A stretch of 64,000 bases of DNA, from the NCBI GenBank assembly GCA_029532625.1, contig JARFXM010000010.1, positions 2,294,001 through 2,358,000 on the forward strand. Reading direction: 5' to 3'. Below, piece after piece: positions 33,714 to 42,808 of this stretch. The DNA is from Lomentospora prolificans. Taxonomy: Eukaryota > Ascomycota > Sordariomycetes > Microascales > Microascaceae. The notes under the pieces are model-generated. The model saw only the letters and a list, made by a program, of their open reading frames with translations, was not told where the DNA came from and searched no databases. How positions within the stretch are numbered: the first letter of the stretch is position 1; each line of letters starts with the position of its first letter. A program made the translations under genes and the position numbers.

Positions 33714-34247
33714 CTAAGGGAACCTGAATGGAAAGTTGTTTTCTTTGCCGCCGTTCGGCTTATCTTGGTCGAGTCCATCTATCTTGTCTCCCTCTAGCTT
33801 TCCAGACTGATCGGGTTGGGCCTGGTTCCCGTTTGTAGGGTCACCGAGGCCCAAAAGTCCAGTGAGAGAGCCGAGGCCACCCGTTTGGCGCTTCCCATTT
33901 GTGGGCAATTCTCCGTCCTCTGGCTTTGTAGATTGGTCGGGCTGGGCCGCCTCCGTCGCGTTTTTAGGGCCACCAAGCTCCAAAAGTCCAAGGAGAGAGC
34001 CGAGAATTTCCCCTTGGCGCTTCTCATTCGTCGCCGGTTTGGTTGCCTCCGAGCTCCCGGGCTGGTCTGGCTGGGTCTTCTTCTTGCCAGTGAGGTCGCC
34101 TAAGCCGTCAAGATCAGGTGAATCGGGTAGAGAACCAGGGAGCCCGGGAACAATATTGTCGGAGTCAATGGTACCGCGGTTTTGGATCTCGACGGGGGCT
34201 GCGGTAGCAAAAGCTACCAGAAGAAGGGTTGCGATTGAAGGCTTCAT
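33714..34247 (-). CDS. secreted Gly/Leu-rich repeat protein with Kex2 sites (putative peptide precursor)
   Basis: Single-exon minus-strand gene of 177 aa. It has a signal peptide (MKPSIATLLLVAFATAAPVE) and then three degenerate units with a period of 43 residues. Each unit has a Gly/Leu core (GSLPDSPDLDGLGDLTG; ILGSLLGLLELGGP; GLGSLTGLLGLGDP), then QPDQ, and the first two units end in Asn-x-Lys-Arg-Gln. The dibasic KR pairs at residues 76-77 and 119-120 are ideal Kex2 sites, so the secretory pathway should release peptides starting with Gln, which could form pyroglutamate. The tail is Asp/Lys/Asn-rich and ends FPFRFP. This layout is that of Kex2-processed repeat proteins, a class that includes precursors of fungal pheromones, repellents and dikaritin-type cyclic peptides. 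No UstY-like (DUF3328) modification gene is nearby, so a plain secreted peptide is more likely. I know no named homologue. Confidence 0.7.
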   Translation of the reverse strand: MKPSIATLLLVAFATAAPVEIQNRGTIDSDNIVPGLPGSLPDSPDLDGLGDLTGKKKTQPDQPGSSEATKPATNEKRQGEILGSLLGLLELGGPKNATEAAQPDQSTKPEDGELPTNGKRQTGGLGSLTGLLGLGDPTNGNQAQPDQSGKLEGDKIDGLDQDKPNGGKENNFPFRFP

Positions 34248-35297
34248 ATTGTTCGTATATTTGAAGCCTCAAATAGAGTTACGTGGTTATCTTCTTTTGA
34301 AGAGCGGGTAATATATGGCAGGATGTAACAAATGCAGAAGTTGGCTTGGTTCGGAGGGCAATTGGAAGAACTGTGACCTACTGGAATTAGCTATCTCCAT
34401 AGTTCCTTTGGCCCTCGATAGGTTTAATATATAGTTTCCGGTCACCAACGTTCGTCCTCATGGCGTTGGTGCACACAGCGATCAAGGTAGGCCGCGAACA
34501 GGAGATTGAGATCATCAATGTGATTGTGAATCATCATCACCAGAGCGTGAGAGAATACATGGATCGACGGGTATCGGATTCATTTCTATTCAGCCATGAC
34601 TCTTGGTCGCGGCCTTGCTTTTTTGCCCCTGACATGCCAAAGCCCACCGACCTAGTGAAACGGATTCAAGAAATGAGTTGAACGCCGCGTCCAGTATTTT
34701 CATGGCCAGCTGCGAGCAAAATACAACAGCTCCGTACGCGCTACTCCTGACAGTCTATGCTGTCCGAGTCGGTGCTCAAAGTGCAGATGGACACAAATCC
34801 GTGAGTAGGCATAGGATCAATCCGCAAGTGTGCGTTTGAAAGACGTACGCCAGAATTGGGTGGCCACTGGAAACAGCCAAACAGGCAACTTGCCAAAAGC
34901 CAATCGCCTCAACCTGATCATCCTTTATGCTTCACTGCTTGATTTTTTGAGTATAATTTAGACTACCTCGGCCTTCTAACTACGTGTTCTAGCCCGCTGG
35001 CGGTGCGACCTCACATAGGACGATCCGCAATCCCTGTAGATCCGGCCGCCGCTGGTCTTCTGGATCGCTCTGAGGGTAATCGGCATGTGCAGTGGGTTGT
35101 ACAACGAGACCTTAGAACGCTCTGGCCACTCCTGCCGATCTACCCCTGTTTTGACGCCTCCAGCTCACACTCCTGAGACTAGCTGTTCAAGACGATCAAT
35201 AGCTAGCAACCTCCAACCCGCGCAATGCCCAATGGTCCTGCGCGCTGTGGGGGTCGAAGAACGGACGTGAATGATCGGACGCGTGTGATCTGCAAGC
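34248..35297. other. intergenic
   Basis: About 1.05 kb. The left end is the promoter and leader of the repeat-protein gene. No gene, RNA or transposon recognised in the rest. Confidence 0.5.
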
Positions 35298-35371
35298 GGT
35301 CGCGTTAGAACTTCTGGGAAATATTTTGGTTGATGCTGCCAAAAATATTTCCCAGAAGTTCTAACGCGACC
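35298..35371. repeat. perfect inverted repeat, two 30-bp arms, 14-bp loop
   Basis: Left arm 35298-35327 begins GGTCGCGTTAGAAC and is the exact reverse complement of right arm 35342-35371; the spacer is 35328-35341. Perfect identity over 30 bp indicates a recent or selected structure. It would form a strong hairpin in RNA or single-stranded DNA. It lies about 110 bp beyond the 3' end of tRNA-Tyr (in tRNA orientation), separated from it by a purine-rich tract. It may be a tiny foldback element, a footprint of a transposon, or a recombination product. No target-site duplication was found. Confidence 0.95.
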
Positions 35372-35383
35372 AGTCGAGGAGAA

Positions 35384-35400
35384 ACGGCCCAGCGGGCCGT
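35384..35400. repeat. GC-rich 7-bp hairpin
   Basis: ACGGCCC and GGGCCGT pair perfectly around the 3-base loop AGC, 12 bp beyond the large inverted repeat and just before a polypurine tract of about 75 bp (35401-35480). Confidence 0.85.
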
Positions 35401-35466
35401 CCAAAGAAAAGAAAAATAGAAGAAAAAAAAGGAGACAAGAACAAAAGAAAAAAAAAGAGAAAAGGG

Positions 35467-35472
35467 AAAAAA
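35467..35472 (-). terminator. RNA polymerase III terminator of tRNA-Tyr
   Basis: On the minus strand six T follow the tRNA 3' end by about 10 bases; T runs of four or more end Pol III transcription. Confidence 0.7.
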
Positions 35473-35482
35473 GAAGATATTT

Positions 35483-35569
35483 CTCCCGAACCTGAATCGA
35501 ACAGGTGACCCTCTGATTGAACTGTTTCCATTACAGTCAGATGTCATGAACCAACTAGACCATCGGGAG
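35483..35569 (-). tRNA. tRNA-Tyr (GTA) with a 13-base intron
   Basis: The minus strand folds as a complete tRNA. The acceptor stem is CTCCCGA with TCGGGAG, and the internal A box is TGGTCTAGTTGG. The anticodon stem is TCTGA/TCAGA, and the T arm ACCTG-TTCGATT-CAGGT forms the B box. The anticodon loop is enlarged to 20 bases. With a 13-base intron after position 37 it reads CT-GTA-A, giving anticodon GTA for tyrosine. The C1-G72 pair is the eukaryotic tyrosine identity element, and introns at this place are standard in fungal tRNA-Tyr. A pol III T run follows. CCA is not encoded, as expected for eukaryotes. All stems pair well, so it should be functional. Confidence 0.92.
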
Positions 35570-35923
35570 TTTTTGATTGGTTGATGTGAGGGCGAGTTGA
35601 ATTACCATTTAACCTAACACGGCGGTGACCGAGCGGACATAACCTAGATATAGTGTGGGAAAGGAGGCTGTTGTGGAATCCTGGAATATCGATGTGCAGT
35701 TTATTACGGGTTATTATGCGAACCGTGTGGTGACTAGGAATATGTGTGACATTATTCCTGCGTAAAGTCTCTGTAGCCACAACTAGAAATTGCCCGTACT
35801 AAAGACAGTCGATCGTTTCAAATAGCACCGACAAGGAAAGTTGAACATAGATGGGAGGTGGCAGGAATATTTATCAATACATGCGACCAGAAGCTATGCT
35901 ACCGTTTAACTATCTCTTGAGGG

Positions 35924-35956
<33 letters not shown>

Positions 35957-36999
35957 AAATAAATAAATAAATAAATAAAATAAAATAAACGGTTTAATGA
36001 GACCATCTAGCTGTCGAAATCAATCTATTAAATCGACAATATATCGTATAATATCGGCCCAAGGCTTAGTGCCATGATACAGTCTCGTGTCTGGCGGAAA
36101 GTCGCGAGTATGCACACGGCGCAGCGCGCCTGTGTTAGCCGTATTCAGCCCGTGGACAGAGAACACCATCTTATGAATACAGATCTTCAGGGTTGCAGGA
36201 TATGAAATTGATCTGTCTCACTGAATTGGTATTTTGGAGGGACGAAATGCCGTGCCGCATCAATTTCAGACCACAACCTTATGAGCGAGACATGAGCCTC
36301 AAAACATCAATTGGCTGTCAAAGCTAGAGTCAACATCACTTCAAAAAGAAAAAGCAACGAACCCCGCATGTCAACCCAGTAGTAGTTCCACCAATGAGTC
36401 CCGACTGTCCCGAATCAGGATCCACAAGATTTTGTGGTGCCAGGTGAGTTCTGCCCCCTTTAGCTCGATTTGGCCTAGTCGGAAGCCAGGCACGAGAGAT
36501 ATACACAATGTGAATTAGGGCTGAGAACCAAATGCGAAGCTTGCCAGGCCTCACCAGGTTTGTACCCTTCGGCACTCTGCTAGCAATGCCGATCGCCGAT
36601 GGCATGGCCGTCATCGGCTCATTTGGGGGATAGTGTGGAGTCAATGTGCACCGCAAGGCCAATGGGTGACGACCAATAACCCGCATCTTAGCATTGGGAT
36701 ATGTCATTAATTTGCGCAGGCATGGCCGATAACGAAGAATAGGGCGTGTTTGATTGGCAACCATCGCCAAAGTTCGTCTTACCCCACCCGGGATGAGTGA
36801 ATATCAGCTGAGGGGTTATTAGATGACTGGCCATGGAAGGAATTCCTGTATAAATACAGCTCGTCGGCTTCTACACGGACCTTCGAGGACTCGAATAAAA
36901 TCTTCATCAAGTTATCGAACCAACTTTTATTTTACTGCTCTCTTACTCACTTACTATACATCGTGGTACGACGTCTCTGCGGGACAGGATGTCTTCACA
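35570..36999. other. gene-free, with a long A/TAAA microsatellite
   Basis: About 1.4 kb between tRNA-Tyr and the thiamine gene leader. An A run at 35924-35954 continues into TAAA repeats up to about 35989. The last 200 bp are the thiamine gene promoter and leader. A 144-codon minus-strand frame at 36336-36770 shows no family feature and was not accepted. Confidence 0.5.
35924..35989 (+). repeat. poly(A) plus (TAAA)n microsatellite
   Basis: 31 consecutive A followed by TAAA/TAAAA units. It could be a retroposon tail, but no retroposon body was recognised upstream. Confidence 0.95.
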
Positions 37000-37038
37000 A
37001 TGGAGCTTGCGGATCAAGGTAACTATGCACAAAGATAG
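37000..37038 (+). CDS. upstream ORF in the thiamine gene leader (12 codons)
   Basis: ATG at 37000 opens MELADQGNYAQR and stops at TAG 37036-37038, at the first bases of the riboswitch aptamer. The 5' splice site at 37019 cuts this ORF. After splicing to 37239 it would instead run through the main start codon in another frame. It probably serves translational control rather than making a functional peptide. Confidence 0.55.
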   Translation: MELADQGNYAQR

Positions 37039-37239
37039 CATCCGGGTGTTCAATTCGACCTAGCGCATCTCCCTCAGACACAAGGTGGGCGAGTTAACGG
37101 CCACCTTGCCTGCAGAGTGCGCTGGGAAGAATTGATCTGAGAAATACCGGTGAACTTGATCTGGATAATTCCAGCGGAAGGACATGCTTCTTTTAAATTC
37201 CCCTTCTCCCTCATCATGCAGCGTAACTAACCCCAGCAG
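37019..37239 (+). other. 5'-UTR intron containing the riboswitch
   Basis: Donor GTAACT follows CAAG at 37019. Near the 3' end, CTAAC forms a branch site and two acceptors lie at CCCAG (37236) and CAGCAG (37239). The whole TPP aptamer is inside, as in the fungal NMT1 leaders whose splicing TPP controls. Exact acceptor choice is not decidable by eye. Confidence 0.65.
37037..37188 (+). ncRNA. TPP riboswitch (THI element), fungal type
   Basis: The conserved core is present: CTGAGAAATACCGG (about 37137-37150), then TTGATCTGGATAATTCCAGCG and GAAGGA. P1 pairs AGCAT (37037-37041) with ATGCT (37184-37188). P2 uses CCGG next to P1 with ACCGG after the CTGAGA loop. P3 is long, as in fungi: CAATTC pairs with GAATTG, AGCGCA with TGCGCT, and its tip is an 8-bp hairpin CAAGGTGG/CCACCTTG. 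It binds thiamine pyrophosphate and sits in the 5'-UTR intron of the thiamine pyrimidine synthase. There it should alter splicing so that high TPP lowers expression through upstream ORFs. Confidence 0.92.
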
Positions 37240-37261
37240 TATTCACACTTGTCCTGCCAAT

Positions 37262-38455
37262 ATGTCGACTGACAAGATCACCTTCTTGACCAACTGGTAA
37301 ATACTAACAGACAGTAATGTTGGGGAATCTTGGCTGATGATGGGGGCAGGCACGCCACGCCGTACCATGCGCCTCTTTACCTCGCCCAAGCGAAGGGCTT
37401 CTTTAAGGATGAAGGGATCAAGGTCGCACTCCTCGAACCCAACGATCCAAGCGTATGCAGCTTCGTGAAGGTACCCAATAACTGTCGACTATCATTCACT
37501 AACGCGCTATAGGATGTCACCGAGATCATTGGAACCGAAAAGGTGGACCTCGGATTTAAGGCTATGATCCATACCCTTGCGGTAAGCATGAACTCAACAT
37601 TGAAGAATTCCTGCTGCGCATCAAGACTAAGTGAATCTCTACCAGGCCAAGGCACGCAATTTCCCCGTTCTGTCGATTGGTAGCCTTCTCGATGAACCAT
37701 TCACTGGAGTCGTCTACCTCAAGGACTCAGGCATCACCACGGATTTCCGCACCCTCAAGGGCAAGCGTATCGGCTATGTCGGAGAATTTGGCAAGATCCA
37801 GATCGACGAACTTACGTCGCACTATGGCATGTCGCCCTCCGATTATACCGCTGTCCGCTGCGGCATGAATGTCTCCAAAGCCATCATCAAGGGCGAAATC
37901 GATGCCGGCATCGGCCTCGAGAACGTCCAGATGGTCGAGTTGGAGGAGTGGCTCGCGTCGCAGGGCCGGCCCAAGACCGACGTCCAGATGCTTCGCATTG
38001 ACGAACTCGCCGAGTTGGGCTGTTGCTGCTTCTGCACTATCCTATACATTGGTAACGAACGCTTCATTCGTGAGAACCCTGAAAAGGTGCGCGCGTTCCT
38101 CCGCGCCGTGAAGAAGGCGACCGACTTTGTCCTCCAGGAGCCTGACAAGGCGTGGGCTGAGTACGTCGACTTCAAGCCTGCCATGGGCACAGACCTCAAC
38201 CGCAAGATCTTTGAGCGAAGCTACGCCTACTTTTCCAAGGATCTCAAGAACGTCAGGCGTGACTGGGACAAGGTCACCAAATATGGTAAGCGGCTCGGTG
38301 TTTTGGAGCCCAACTTTGAGCCCAACTACACCAACGCCTTCCTTGACTGGACCCTCGAGGCTGAGTCGAAGGATCCGCTCGGCGATCAGAAGAGAATTGC
38401 GCAGCTTCAGAAGGAGGTCGCTGCTCATGGCGGTTTCCAGCGCCTGACGGTTTAA
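37262..38455 (+). CDS. nmt1: HMP-phosphate synthase (thiamine pyrimidine, THI5/NMT1 type)
   Basis: Makes 4-amino-5-hydroxymethyl-2-methylpyrimidine phosphate, the pyrimidine of thiamine, from pyridoxal phosphate and its own active-site histidine, so it is a single-turnover enzyme. Four exons: 37262-37296, 37350-37452, 37513-37581 and 37646-38455, with GT-AG introns, 338 aa. The start is MSTDKITFLTNWHATPYHAPLYLAQAKG. Key residues keep the yeast THI5 numbering: Lys62 and His66 in GFKAMIHTLA, and CCCFC at 195-199. Further blocks are FTGVVYLKDSGIT, KRIGYVGEFGKIQIDEL, AVRCGMNVSKAI and AGIGLENVQMVEL, followed by the C-terminal KVTKYGKRLGVL. The leader holds a TPP riboswitch within an intron and an upstream ORF, so thiamine supply should repress it. 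No other thiamine gene is in the window. Confidence 0.97.
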
Positions 38456-38822
38456 ACGACGTTAGGCTTGGGTAACAGTTGGGAGAAAGACTTATTGGCC
38501 TGGTAGGCTCTCAGCGCAAGCTCAGTTATAACCGCGTCACTGCCATGTATTGTTAAACGGATAGTCAGAGAGTCACGTAGCATTCCGCTCCGATATCTTT
38601 CCCAATCGTATCACATTGCCCAAAGTTCTGGTCGATATTGACGGTTGTAATGACTTTTGTGTACCGCCTCAGCCCCTCGCTTTGTGCTATCAATATGTAT
38701 TGTAGAGTAATTGATCAGGAGGTGAAGGTTAAGCACCCAGCCCAGTCCATATAGGCAAGCAGCATTCATGTCAATCACACCACGATCCGAGCCCCGCTAT
38801 TGAGACTGCCGATTACGCGGCT
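38456..38822. other. intergenic between convergent genes
   Basis: About 370 bp holding the 3' ends of the thiamine gene and of the alpha-galactosidase; no feature beyond that. Confidence 0.5.
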
Positions 38823-40755
38823 TCACCCAAAGATCTCCATACCTACCAAGTCCGGCCCCCAAGTTTCCCCAGGCACAGTGGCAAAGGTGATGTTATTCTC
38901 GTTACCTTGTCGGAAGCCATCAAGTTCGATAGTCACCCGTCCGGCCTCGTGCCAATCATTACCAGCGAGGGGAAGAGCCCATCGTTTTGCCTTCCCGCCA
39001 TTAACACTAATCGTCACATTTCGCGTATTCGTGTCCCATCCCCACGCCCCAGCGAACGCGTAATCATAGTTGATAAAGTCGACGCCAACAAACTTCTTTC
39101 CGCTGCTTGAGGCCGTAATATCGTGGAAGTTAACACTGACGCCCGACCCAATGTTGCGGACGACGGAGCCTGAAGGCGCACAAGACCCCGCACTACATTC
39201 CTCTAATCTTCCCGTACCAGAAATGCGAACATGATCACCGTCGGCCACGGAATAGTAGCCCTCTGACGGAAGCTTGCTACTGGGCTCGAGGTTGTCTAGG
39301 ATCAATATTTTCAGCTGATGACCAGCCAGTTCGACGCTTTGGACGCCCGAGTTCTCGTAATCAACGACGCCCAAATCCGTCGCAGCCCAAACGTCCCTAA
39401 CACTTGCTAACTTGATGCCAAGGACGCGACCGAGATCGAGATTAATAACTTGCGTTTCGTTTCGCCAATTGGCTACGCCGACAACCTTCCTGCCACCAGT
39501 GAGATTGCCTGCCCAAAGATCCCATTCCTCCTCCGTATACCGGAGGATAAGTTCGGCAGCTTCCCCGAGGGGATCTTGGTTGATAGCAATCACCTCTTTA
39601 TTAGCCAGAATGGCAATAGACTCGGCGGAAGTTACACCATCGATGAGGTCGGCACCAATGAGCAATGGCGACTTGAGAAGGGCCCACAGACCGAAATGGA
39701 AGCGCTCCTCTTCATGAGACAAGCCGCCAAGACCGACACTGAGTATTATTATTAGCATTATGTGCATCTTAATCGTCATAAAGTTGAAGTCTGTAACTGA
39801 CAGAAGCATGTCCAGGTCCGCGAACGCGCCAGGCCGGGAATACCTTGAGTGAGGCACAGCCTGGTTCGCAATACGCCAAATGCTCCGCCAGTCATCATAT
39901 ATGTCGTTGCTCATTCGCCATGTGTCACCAATTCTAGATGCCCTTTAGGACAGCTTCTTAGCGGCCTTGCCCCAGATCAGAGATGAGCTTGGCAACTTAC
40001 CACTGCGGCACGTTGGTGCCGATTCCCCACTGGCAAATCCAATACGCAATATCGCGTCCTGTGTCTTTCAACGCGGCGGCCATTTTCTCAAAGCGGCGGG
40101 AGCTCTGTGCCTCTTCCGATTCTGAATCCACCATGGTAGTGGCAGAGGTCGAGTAACAGTTGTCATATCTGGTATTAGCAGTAACAGGGTCAACAACTCC
40201 GTCCTACTCGGAGAACTATCAAGATGAGATAGATGGAAACTACGAACTTCAGAGAGTCGCCGCCCCACTCTGCAAAGGACTGTGCGTCGATTTCTTCGTA
40301 GCCTATATAGTGTAGTATTAGCGAAACACGCGTTTAAGCTATCGTACCCAGTAGAATCCAATACCCAAGGATGCCGGCAGATCGGTTGAGCCACATTGAA
40401 GATAGCCCGCGCCAGAATATAAGCCGAATCCAAGTCCTAGGTCATGGATGTAGTCGCCTAGCGCCTTTGGTCCTGAAGGGAACAACGTCTGGTTCCACTG
40501 TAGCCTGCCCTCCGAATCTCGATCTCTCGCAGGCCATCCACAGTCAACAGTGACTGAGGAGTATCCCAAGTCAGCAAGGCCGAGTTGGACAAGACTTTGT
40601 GCATTGCTCTTGATGACGTCTTCTGTAGGATTGCAGCCATACGTGTTGTAGCTGTTCCAGCCCATCGGTGGGGTTAGCCTCTTGGTATCTTGGCCATAGG
40701 CTGCAAAGGCCATGGAAGATGCAAGCACGAATAATATGGGCTTCATCAGAGTCAT
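38823..40755 (-). CDS. secreted alpha-galactosidase, GH27
   Basis: Releases terminal alpha-galactose from galactomannan, melibiose or raffinose-type sugars outside the cell. Five minus-strand exons: 40755-40365, 40302-40248, 40168-40001, 39942-39802 and 39738-38823, 556 aa. The signal peptide is within MTLMKPILFVLASSMAFAAYG. GH27 blocks are LTPPMGWNSYNTYGC, SVTVDCGW, FGLYSGAG, and GYEEIDAQSFAEWGGDSLKYDNC, with the catalytic nucleophile Asp at about 151. RPGAFADLDML carries the acid/base region. The intron before VGLGGLSHEEE starts GTCAGT and has a TCAG acceptor; the open frame also reads through it, but removal restores the family length. The last ~140 residues form a beta-rich domain resembling CBM35 (SVVRNIGSGVSVNFHDITASS, WGWDTNTRNVTISVNGG). 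One acceptor is AAAG-type at 39943, near a CTAAG branch. Confidence 0.9.
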
Positions 40756-41521
40756 GATGCTAGAGTCAAAGAAGCAGAAGTAAGAAGTGGCTATGTCCTT
40801 GCGCCGTACCTGGTTTTGCAACTTTCCCCACGGCCGAAGACGGGTGCGACTGGCTAATTATATATTTATCCTTCCTTCTTCGCTTGTGGACAAAAGGACC
40901 GCGGAAAAAAAGCCTGGTCAACCACGCGACTGGTCTATACCACAGCAACGAGATGTATACTCTCACGACACCCGACGTTTTCTACTGGCGCGCATGCCCG
41001 GGGATTCCCCGCACACCCGCCCCATTGTGCAAGTAACCCCCCGGAGATCGGCATCCTGGCCGTCAATGGCGCGCTATTCACGAGTCTATTCTTTGATACG
41101 ACCTCAGATGGATCGGCACGGACCTTTCCATAAAGAAAAAGCATTGGTATTATTATATAAGTCACAAGCCAGGGAGAATTATGTGGTGGTTTGGAAAGGC
41201 TTTGCCATTGCGGGCTAAAAGCCCAATGTTATGACCCGAGAAGCGCTCCCAACGACGGATTACAGCTCAACTGGTACGCATGTAAGAGTAAAGCGATCGG
41301 AAAACGAACCTAGAACCGACCTTTGGAGAGTTTAGAATCGTCACTTGACATCGCAAGACGATAATATGAGAAAGTGACAGTGGGTGGGTCATCATAAGAG
41401 ACGCCATGAGTTGCTGGACATGAGGACATCTAGTCAGCGGTATTAACAGTTATTAAAAAAGTGTTGCGACAAATCTTTTTCTATTGTTAGGAAACCCAGT
41501 CTATGAATACTTCAGCCACGC
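40756..41521. other. intergenic, alpha-galactosidase promoter
   Basis: About 770 bp between two minus-strand genes. Presumed promoter of the galactosidase; a CreA-like GGGG motif search by eye gave nothing decisive. Confidence 0.4.
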
Positions 41522-42808
41522 TTAATCAAAGACAATCGCTGCCTTGATACAAGTTTTGTTCCGAATAGCATCAAGAGCCTCGGAAAATTGCTCCAAAGTA
41601 AAGGTTTTGTCCACGATCCCCTTGACATTTACGACTCCGCTTTCTAGATAGCTGACACTTCGAGGCATGCACCACGTCTGTGAAAACGATCTAGGCGAAT
41701 TCGACCTTAGCAAGACGCTAGAAAAGGCAAACGGATGAAGTCAACCTACCCAGTTATCGTGATCTCGTCCCGGAAGACCTTGGATGGCGACACATTGATG
41801 ACGGCGTCCTTTTCGTAAACGCCATAGTATAGCAACTTTCCTCCTCGGGCGCAGTAGTCAATAGCCATTTCCACCATGGCGAGGGATCCCGACGCCTCCA
41901 CCACCACATCGAAGCCGTAGGGAAATCTCGTGCGTAGATCTTCCCACTGTGGACGGGGATTCTGGCGATCGAGTTCAAGGTACTCGTCCGCACAGTCGAG
42001 TTGCTTGGCGAGATCCATCTTGGGTCCGGCGTTGGATGCTAGGACGAGATGCTGGCCCCCATTTGCCCTGAGGAGTTGGGCCAAGCACAGCCCGGTTGCT
42101 CCTGAGCCGATAACGAGAATCCTGGAGCCGATTTCAGGTCGGATGCGATCCAACCCGTGCACGGCGCAGGAGGCAGCCTCAAACACGGCAGCTTCCTCCC
42201 AGGTCAAATTCTCAAAGTGGAACAGCTTGTCAGCCGGGAATACACAGTACTCGGCGAATCCACCATCCACTGTAATAATAATAGTTGCCAACGGAGCCGT
42301 TAGCATTTGCCGGATGACGTGAATGAGAGGCTGGTCAACATGGGTTGGCGTTGCAGAAAAATATTACATACGCTGAATGCCGTGAGCCGCAAAATTCTCA
42401 CAATAGAGTTGCTTTCCTCTCCTACAGAAATGGCAATGGCCACAGGTTTCTGCGTTGTCTGCGGTGACTTTATCGCCCAGTTTGAACCCGGTCACTGCGG
42501 AGCCGATTTTGACCACGATGCCGCTCGTTTCATGGCCTGTGATGACGGGCATCCGTGAGGCGAAATCACCATTGTGGATATGGAGGTCGGTGCCGCAAAC
42601 GCCGCACGACTTGACTGGAGAGCAGCATTAGCTGGGGCTGACTATGTCTTTCGAATTTATTGCGGTTCATAGATTGGTGGTCGTCTGTACCTTTGAGGAG
42701 AATCTCATGTGGCTGAGGTTCGGGCACGGGGATGGTTACCAAGGAGAAATCCTTGATTTTGTTATACCGGATCGCCTTCATCTCCTTTGGTATCGCGAAT
42801 GCAGCCAT
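41522..42808 (-). CDS. zinc-dependent medium-chain alcohol/polyol dehydrogenase
   Basis: NAD(P)-dependent oxidation of a polyol or secondary alcohol in the cytosol, sorbitol-dehydrogenase-like. Four minus-strand exons: 42808-42691, 42614-42372, 42269-41750 and 41690-41522, 349 aa, the normal size. Catalytic zinc ligands are Cys in SCGVCGTDLH and His-Glu in ITGHETSG. The structural zinc site has the four Cys of CGHCHFCRRGKQLYC. The nucleotide-binding loop is RILVIGSGATGLCLAQLL. After the third intron the frame continues ITG-SFSQTWCMPRSVSYLESG. The last intron has a GCTAAGG branch site and a CCTAG acceptor. It is head-to-tail with the alpha-galactosidase on the same strand, suggesting sugar or galactitol catabolism, but this is inferred from position only. 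Substrate cannot be assigned by eye between sorbitol, xylitol and arabinitol types. Confidence 0.88.

Noticed and set aside
35924..35989. Retroposon insertion suggested by the long A tail
   Set aside because: No reverse transcriptase, tRNA-like head or target duplication was recognised upstream; kept as a microsatellite.
36336..36770. 144-codon minus-strand open frame upstream of the thiamine gene
   Set aside because: Rich in Arg, Pro and Thr without domain, signal or splice context; no support beyond length.
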